From positions 620,001-684,000 of the forward strand of contig NZ_CP106793.1 in NCBI RefSeq assembly GCF_025642135.1: 64,000 bases of DNA, written 5' to 3'. A program made the position numbers and the translations under genes. The stretch comes from Streptomyces cynarae (GTDB lineage: Bacteria; Actinomycetota; Actinomycetes; Streptomycetales; Streptomycetaceae). The notes below the pieces were generated by a model that did not search any database, was not told the origin of the DNA, and saw only the letters and a program-made list of their open reading frames with translations. Of this stretch, positions 58,815 through 64,000 are shown piece by piece (the stretch's first letter is position 1; each line of letters begins with the position of its first letter).

Positions 58815-59079
58815 GGCGTACCTCTCGCATCCGGGAGCATCTGCCGGTCATGCTCGGTCCGGACGACGATCGACACCCAGCAGATTTGCTGAGACCGCAA
58901 AGTGGCCCCCGGGGACGCGGAATCCCGCAGGCGCGTGCGCCCCGCGTCGCGCTGCACCGACTGGTCCGGGAGAAGTGGAGGCTGGGCTTGGTCGGCCGCC
59001 GGGCTTCAAGCGCCGTTGTCGAGACCGACGAACTGGAGGGCGCGACGTGAGCAGCGCGCCGTCTTGCGACCGACCACTC

Positions 59080-59275
59080 CACCGTCGGAACGCCGGACCG
59101 CTGCCGCCGGAGACGGTGATGTGCCGGCCGGTGATGTCTCCGTTCCGCCGGCATCAGGAATGCGACCGTCTCGGCGATCTCCTGCGGTGCACCGAGCCGA
59201 CCCGTGCGGTCGGCTCGGTCCGCATCAGCGAGCATCGCGACCGCCTTGGTCGCCAGACGCGCCCCGAGCTCTCCG
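59080..59275 (-). pseudogene. SDR oxidoreductase C-terminal remnant
   Basis: The minus strand reads ATKAVAMLADADRADRTGRL, GAPQEIAETVAFLMPAE, and after a frameshift near 59150 GDITGRHITVSGGSGPAF: the C-terminal end of an SDR enzyme (GRLG.P.EIAE.V.FL...ITG..I.V.GG). The catalytic and cofactor parts are absent. Other parts of 58815-59470 show no gene. Confidence 0.7.
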
Positions 59276-59471
59276 CGTCGGCGTCTCGATGGCCGCCGTG
59301 CCCCGCGGACGGGCGCCGGACGCTTCGGGTAAACGGCTCGTTCCCAAGCGACCGTGAGTTCGATCTTGCCCTGGATGTGCCCTCCGGCTGCGCGTCCGTG
59401 CGCTGCCCGGGCATGCCCAGGGAAGGGACGAAGGGTCGGGGGTGGCCCTGTGGGCGGACAGACGGCGCCTC

Positions 59472-59609
59472 TCAACAGGTGAAACCGAGCCCGGCCAGTG
59501 CCCTGCTCACCTCGGCGGCCGTGAAATCGCGACGGTCCTGTTTGGTGATGACCTGCCCGACTTGCTTGACCGGATGGGCCCTGCAGGCGATGGTCACGCG
59601 GATACCCAC
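59472..59609 (-). CDS. Short unidentified ORF
   Basis: A frame of about 45 codons from GTG 59609 (or GTG 59597) reads VTIACRAHPVKQVGQVITKQ, DRRDFTAAEVSRALAGLGFT, C-stop, with convincing codon bias and a helical C-terminal half. There is no ribosome site, and I do not recognise the family. It may be the 3' end of a truncated gene. Confidence 0.3.
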   Translation of the reverse strand: MGIRVTIACRAHPVKQVGQVITKQDRRDFTAAEVSRALAGLGFTC

Positions 59610-59732
59610 GGCCGGTTGGGGCCGGATGAATCACATTCGGCGGCGAGGAATCGCGGCAGAATTCGCAAGAATGAACCGAAAGGAAAATCAGAAAGGCGGG
59701 AAGACGGGAAGGTGAGAAACGAGGGGTAAACG

Positions 59733-59769
59733 GGCTGGGGCCCGCGCCCCAAGAGCGCGGACCCCAGCC
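59733..59769 (-). terminator. Terminator of the cold-shock gene
   Basis: GGCTGGGG-C-CCGCGC and GCGCGG-A-CCCCAGCC form a 14-pair stem with a seven-base loop, 20 bases past the csp stop. Confidence 0.8.
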
Positions 59770-59789
59770 ACGTCATACGCGTGTCAGCG

Positions 59790-59993
59790 TCAGGCAGGAA
59801 CGATGTTCTCCGCCTGCGGGCCCTTCTGGCCCTGCGTCACGTCGAAGGTCACCTTCTGGCCTTCCTGAAGCTCGCGGAAGCCGGAGGTGGCGATGTTCGA
59901 GTAGTGCGCGAACACGTCGGCGCCGCCGCCGTCCTGCTCGATGAAGCCGAAGCCCTTTTCCGCGTTGAACCACTTCACGGTGCCAGATGCCAT
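59790..59993 (-). CDS. Cold-shock protein (CspA family)
   Basis: This 67-aa OB-fold RNA chaperone has [15 protein letters not shown] (RNP1) and DVFAHYSNI (RNP2), and ends [10 protein letters not shown] as in Streptomyces CspA-type proteins. It melts RNA structure in the cytoplasm. ATG 59993 has AGGGAG 11 bases upstream. The roughly 270-bp gap 60000-60264 before the next gene is AT-rich and likely holds its promoter and a long 5' leader. A MerR-like regulator gene lies upstream on the same strand. Confidence 0.96.
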   Translation of the reverse strand: MASGTVKWFNAEKGFGFIEQDGGGADVFAHYSNIATSGFRELQEGQKVTFDVTQGQKGPQAENIVPA

Positions 59994-60264
59994 ATTCAAT
60001 CTCCCTAGGGAATGCCGGGATCCGCACTGCGCAGACCCGAGTCGCCGCGATGATCACTCATCCGGGATACCGGAAAACCAGGAGGATTTCTCATAAAAAA
60101 TCTCCGGCAACCAAAGCCGCAACTGCTGTCACGTTAACACAGGCGCACACGGAACGCCCGCGACTCCTTCCATCCTGATTCAGCGAGGGCAGCGTTCTGT
60201 TCTCGCGGAGATGAAGAAGCTTTGGCGATTCGGTGGCTAATTCTGCAACGGCGGTGACAGATAT

Positions 60265-60627
60265 TCACTCAGGCGGACTGCTCAGCTCACGGTTGTCACC
60301 CATACCGGAGGCGCCCAGCCTGCGGCGCATCTGCTCGTTCAGGCGCCGGGCCTCTTCCAGCTGGTCCTCAAGGCTGATGATGCGGCACGCGGCCTCGACG
60401 GGAGTTCCCTGGTCGACGAGCTCTCGCGCGCGGGCGACGAGACGCAACTGGTGGCGGGAGTAACGGCGGTGGCCGCCCTCAGAGCGCCGCGGAGTGATCA
60501 GCTCGGCCTCACCGATGGCCCGGAGAAAGGCCGGGGTGATGCCGAGGATGTCGGCAGCGCGACCCATGGTGAAGGCGGGGTAGTCCTCGTCGTCGAGGTT
60601 ACCGGCGGGCGAGTTCTCGGCGGGCAT
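60265..60627 (-). CDS. MerR-family HTH regulator
   Basis: This 120-aa regulator has YPAFTMGRAADILGITPAFL, EAELITPRRSEGGHRRYSRH (MerR HTH and wing), LRLVARARELVDQGTPVEAA and a C-terminal coiled coil (IISLEDQLEEARRLNEQMRR). No metal-binding cysteines are present, so it is not a metal sensor. ATG 60627 with GAAGG upstream. It is located directly upstream of the cold-shock gene, on the same strand, as is common in Streptomyces. Confidence 0.9.
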   Translation of the reverse strand: MPAENSPAGNLDDEDYPAFTMGRAADILGITPAFLRAIGEAELITPRRSEGGHRRYSRHQLRLVARARELVDQGTPVEAACRIISLEDQLEEARRLNEQMRRRLGASGMGDNRELSSPPE

Positions 60628-60671
60628 GGCACCTTCGTTTCGGGAACACTGCCAGGGACCCGGACAGGGCC

Positions 60672-60701
60672 GGTGCCGCACTCGCAAGAAGATGCGGCAC
60701 C
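60672..60701. repeat. Inverted repeat upstream of the MerR-like gene
   Basis: GGTGCCGCA and TGCGGCACC, perfect nine-base arms with a 12-base loop, in the 445-bp gap before the phosphatase gene. It could be an operator or a leader hairpin. Nothing else is recognised in 60628-61072. Confidence 0.5.
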
Positions 60702-61072
60702 AACGACGCCGACCACCTGCGGTCCCTCCCTGCGGCGCCCCGGCAGTCACAACCCTAGCGCCGCGACGCCCACATATCTGATACCGCCTCTGCAGACTTC
60801 CCGGCCTGCTGCGGTATGACCGCCCGGCAGGCGTATGAGGGCGGTACCGGAGTGTCCGGCGCGGACGTCACGGCCACCGACCCCGAAACCCACCAGGAAC
60901 ACCAACGGGCGGTTCTGCGCTCGGGCTTCGCGCTGACGCTGTCGGCGAAGGGGCGGTCACCGTTCGCAGGTCTCCGCAGAAGGGCCCCGACGTTGCGCCG
61001 ATCGGTGGCTGGTTGGTGCGAGGCAGCCCACTTGTCCTTGTGCGGGGGCATGGATGGGGCGGAGGTGTCGCA

Positions 61073-63397
61073 GTGCTCGACGGTGACGTGCTGATGCGGA
61101 TCGATGAGAGCGGCCGGGTTGTCGAGTGGTGTCGTTCAGCCCAGGAACTCTTCGGGTGGTCCGCGGATGATGCTGTCGGGCAGCCGGTCGCCGCCCTGGT
61201 GAGCGAGGCCGCGACCGAGGATCCGTGGCGTCGGCGCCGGATCGACGATGTGGGTCCGGTGCTGGTGAAGCCCGTGCTGACGGACGCCTCGGTGGTGTGG
61301 GAGGTGCGTGCGACAGCTGCGGCTGCTTCAGGCCATGATCTGACGATTCTGCAGACGATGTTCACCCGGGCCCCGATGTCATTGCTGGTCCTGGACGACC
61401 AACTACGCATCATCTACATCAATCCTGTCGTACGCCCAACAGTGACCGCGAGCCGTGCCCCGGTCGGCGAGCTGCTGGGCCGGGTGTTCACCGAGGTGTA
61501 TCCGCTGGAGAATCCGGCAGAGGAAGAGGCGGCGGCGCGCAGGGTGCTGGACACCGGTCGCCCGGAAATGAATCGTCTGTTCCGCGCGGTGCAAGGGCCG
61601 ACCAGGCGCAGACGCAACGTCTACTCGGTGTCATATGTACGTCTGGAAGGCCCGCGCGGGGAGGTACTCGGGGTGCTCGCCTCCGGAGCCGACGTCACCG
61701 ATCGTGAGCGCGCCCTGTGGCGGCTGTCGGTTCTGGAGGAGGTCCGCAAGCGGGTGGGTGAACGCTTGGACGTCATCGCCGTCTGTGAGGAACTGGTGGA
61801 TACGGTGGTGCCGGCGTTCTGCGGGATTGCGGCGGTGGAAGTCATCGAGGACGTCGTGCGCGGTGAGGCACCACCACTTGTCCCCATCGAACGCGATGTT
61901 CCGGTGCGTCGGGCGGCTTTCAGGGGGCGTCTGTCGGCGTACCCGGCGGGTGACGTTCGGCTACTGCCCTTCGGCACTCCGTTTTCGCGTGTGCTGACCG
62001 ACCTGCGGCCGAGGCTGCTGTCCGTCGACGAGGACAGCCTGTGGCTGGCGGCCGATCCGGCCTGCAGGGATGCCATCAGGCGCTCCGGCGCCCACTCCCT
62101 GATCGTGGCTCCGCTGGCCCTGCGCGGCGAAGCCCTCGGCGTGGTGAGCTTCTACCGGCACGAGGACGAGGAGCCCTTCGGCGAGGAGGACATCGCGGTG
62201 GCGGCCGACGTGTGCGCACATGCGGCGCTGTGCATCGACAATGCCCGACGCTACGCCCGCGAACGGACCATCGCAGCGATCGTGCAGCGTAGGCTGCTGC
62301 CCCAACGACCCCACGCGTTGGCCACGGTGGACATCTCTCACCTGCACCTTCCCGGCCCCGAGGGCGGCGGCGCGTGGTTCGACGCCATCCCACTCGCCGG
62401 AGGGCGCACAGCCCTGATCGTCGGTGAGGTCGCCGGGCGGGGCATGGCAGCGGCCACCACCATGGGACAACTGCGCACCGTCATCCACTCCCTTGCCGCC
62501 CTGGACCTGGCACCGGACGAGATGATGGCCCGGCTGGACGACACCGCCGCCCGCCTGGCGACCGAGCGCGCCGCGCTGCCCCCCGGCGACCCCCTGCACC
62601 GAGAGCCGCTCACCGCCGGCTGCCTGATCGCGGTCTACGATCCGGTCGAACTGACCTGCACCATCGTCCGCGCCGGACTTCCGGAGCCCGTCGCACTCTT
62701 GCCCGACGGCACGTCGACCACCCTCCCCGTCCCTGCGGGCCCGCCGCTCGCCGACACCGGCAACGCCCCCTTCCCCGCCACCACCGTCGACCTCCCGGCG
62801 GGAAGCACTCTTGCCGTCAGCACAGCCGCCCTCGCCGAAAAAGTGCTCACGCCGTCCGCGCCATTGCGCTCGCTCCTCGATGAGAGCAGAGACCGGACCT
62901 TGTCCGACCTGTGCGACCACATCGCCTACGCGCTGACGAACAACCGGCCGACAGGCGAGACCCTCATGCTTCTCGCCCGCGTCCGAGCCATCCCGACGGA
63001 CGACGTCCTCACCTGCCCCCTCCCGGCCGGCCCGGAGGCCGCACCCCTCGCGCGCGCCGCAGTACGTGACCGGCTAGCGACCTGGAACATCGACGAGGAA
63101 ACCGCCTTCACCACCGAGCTCATCGCCAGCGAACTCGTCGGCAACGCCATCCGCTACGGGTCCCCACCCTTTCAATTGCGCCTCATCCACGACCAGGTAC
63201 TCACCTGCGAGGTCAGGGACGCAGTGCCCAGCGCCCCCCATGTCAAGCACGCCCGCACTGTCGACGAGCGCGGACGCGGGCTGTTCATCATCGCCAGCCT
63301 CGCCGATCACTGGGGCACCCGCTACCACGAAGGGGGAAAGACCGTCTGGGCACAGCAGTCCACGAACCGGGCGGCGGCCTCGTCACGGATGCGCTGA
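61073..63397 (+). CDS. SpoIIE-like protein (PAS-PAS-GAF-PP2C-HATPase) with degenerate PP2C site
   Basis: About 774 residues: PAS (VLMRIDESGRVVEWCRSAQE), second PAS (TRAPMSLLVLDDQLRIIYIN), GAF about 230-410, PP2C/SpoIIE-like 420-640, HATPase (TTELIASELVGNAIRYG, ERGRGLFIIASLADHWG). The metal motifs are altered: GGAWFD instead of GGDWFD and VGEVAGRG instead of VGDVxGHG, and the LYTDG-like motif is VSTAALAEK. Phosphatase activity is doubtful, while the HATPase keeps its N box. GTG 61073 is fixed by GGAGG seven bases upstream. Confidence 0.92.
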   Translation: MLDGDVLMRIDESGRVVEWCRSAQELFGWSADDAVGQPVAALVSEAATEDPWRRRRIDDVGPVLVKPVLTDASVVWEVRATAAAASGHDLTILQTMFTRAPMSLLVLDDQLRIIYINPVVRPTVTASRAPVGELLGRVFTEVYPLENPAEEEAAARRVLDTGRPEMNRLFRAVQGPTRRRRNVYSVSYVRLEGPRGEVLGVLASGADVTDRERALWRLSVLEEVRKRVGERLDVIAVCEELVDTVVPAFCGIAAVEVIEDVVRGEAPPLVPIERDVPVRRAAFRGRLSAYPAGDVRLLPFGTPFSRVLTDLRPRLLSVDEDSLWLAADPACRDAIRRSGAHSLIVAPLALRGEALGVVSFYRHEDEEPFGEEDIAVAADVCAHAALCIDNARRYARERTIAAIVQRRLLPQRPHALATVDISHLHLPGPEGGGAWFDAIPLAGGRTALIVGEVAGRGMAAATTMGQLRTVIHSLAALDLAPDEMMARLDDTAARLATERAALPPGDPLHREPLTAGCLIAVYDPVELTCTIVRAGLPEPVALLPDGTSTTLPVPAGPPLADTGNAPFPATTVDLPAGSTLAVSTAALAEKVLTPSAPLRSLLDESRDRTLSDLCDHIAYALTNNRPTGETLMLLARVRAIPTDDVLTCPLPAGPEAAPLARAAVRDRLATWNIDEETAFTTELIASELVGNAIRYGSPPFQLRLIHDQVLTCEVRDAVPSAPHVKHARTVDERGRGLFIIASLADHWGTRYHEGGKTVWAQQSTNRAAASSRMR

Positions 63398-63597
63398 ACC
63401 ACACAGCCCGTCCAGCGGGCCGCCGATCAGCTCGACGTACGTCCGGCCCGGGCGCGAGCCCGTGGTCGGTGCCGTGCACCCGGCCGCGCACCAGCTGCTC
63501 ATCGTCGGTCGTGGGTGGGGACCAGAGGGCCGGCCGTGACCGGCAGACTTCCCCCGTTCCGGGGCCCGCGTCCGGCCCTCGACCCTACGATGCCCGG

Positions 63598-63969
63598 ATG
63601 CAGCCACACTTCACCGGCACCGCCCTGATCACCGACGATGCACCAGCCCTCGCCGCCTTCTACGCCGCGGTCCTGGACGCGGATGTCGAAGGGAGCGGCC
63701 CCTTCGCCCGGGTGACGGTCCCCGGTGCCGTCCTGTCCATCTTCTCCACACATGGCATGGAGTCGATGGTGCCCGGATCGATGGCCGCCGCTGCGAGTGG
63801 AGGATTCACCCTGGAGTTCCAGGTCACCGACGTGGACGCACGCCACGAACGACTATTGGCCGGGGGCGTTGAGATCCTCAAGCCGCCGACAACCCAGCCG
63901 TGGGGACGCCGCTCAGTGTGGCTGCGTGACCCGGACGGCAACATCGTCAACCTCTACCAGGAGGCATGA
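63598..63969 (+). CDS. VOC (glyoxalase) family protein
   Basis: This 123-aa single-domain VOC protein has FTGTALITDDAPALAAFYAA, VLSIFSTHGMESM, FTLEFQVTDVDARHERLLAG and PWGRRSVWLRDPDGNIVNLY. It is typical of small glyoxalase/resistance-type proteins; the ligand is unknown. ATG 63598. The 200-bp gap upstream has no clear gene; a minus-strand piece (RTYVELIGGPLDGL) may be a tiny relic. Confidence 0.88.
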   Translation: MQPHFTGTALITDDAPALAAFYAAVLDADVEGSGPFARVTVPGAVLSIFSTHGMESMVPGSMAAAASGGFTLEFQVTDVDARHERLLAGGVEILKPPTTQPWGRRSVWLRDPDGNIVNLYQEA

Positions 63970-64000
63970 CGACCGGTCCCCGACACCCCGCTGCACTCAT

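Noticed and set aside
57237..58892. A 551-codon plus-strand frame opposite the MFS pump
   Set aside because: Gln/Arg/Asp-rich with no hydrophobic pattern; the minus-strand transporter explains the codon bias.

Overview
The window is GC-rich actinobacterial DNA and almost certainly Streptomyces. Signs are very strong G/C third-position bias, frequent GTG starts, many TetR regulators divergent from their targets, an MbtH-partnered NRPS, several SpoIIE-type phosphatases with PAS/GAF sensors, and a Tat-exported arabinofuranosidase. The many gene remnants, one insertion sequence and unrelated single-gene modules suggest accessory (arm-like) chromosome. There is no phage block, CRISPR array, rRNA or recognisable tRNA.

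Layout. 1-9.4 kb: 3' end of a nonribosomal peptide cluster: an NRPS entering from the left edge (C-A-T-C-A-T-E, no thioesterase), an MbtH-like protein, a GNAT acetyltransferase and an MFS exporter coupled to it by a GTGA overlap. The NRPS and the exporter each carry a one-base frameshift. 9.4-13 kb: GNAT remnant, FAD oxidoreductase, SDR, TetR with two matching operators. 13-16 kb: secreted LamG-GH51 arabinofuranosidase. 16-23.7 kb: regulator/enzyme pairs (GNAT/TetR, serine hydrolase/TetR, TetR/DUF1348), several with visible operator palindromes. 23.9-26.8 kb: membrane-anchored XRE-type protein divergent from two secreted proteins. 26.8-31 kb: GH38 remnant, SpoIIE phosphatase, type III polyketide synthase. 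31.9-34.6 kb: VOC protein, IS5-type element and a scarred cytochrome P450; the IS lies between the P450 stop codon and a strong hairpin. 34.8-40.1 kb: GNAT, lipoprotein polysaccharide deacetylase, TetR-EamA pair, and a fused lrp/lysE remnant. 40.2-49 kb: thioesterase, amidohydrolase, MarR/F420-type oxidoreductase, STAS protein, GlxA-type regulator/HD hydrolase, chloroperoxidase-like hydrolase, second SpoIIE phosphatase. 49.3-57.2 kb: two-component system, two DksA/TraR zinc-finger proteins, glutamate decarboxylase, class II glutamine amidotransferase, second methionine aminopeptidase divergent from an XRE regulator, and a leader-peptide/hairpin arrangement before an alpha/beta hydrolase lacking its nucleophile. 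57.4-64 kb: MFS drug-efflux pump, SDR remnant, cold-shock protein plus MerR-like regulator, third SpoIIE-type protein (PP2C site degenerate), VOC protein.

How genes work together. The first 9 kb would make and export a peptide whose last residue is epimerised on the carrier protein. The SpoIIE/STAS proteins are partner-switching components. The 49-57 kb block looks like a stress/amino-acid module. Recurring one-base indels across otherwise well-conserved genes raise the question of decay versus sequencing error. All assignments come from reading the sequence by eye; no database search was run.
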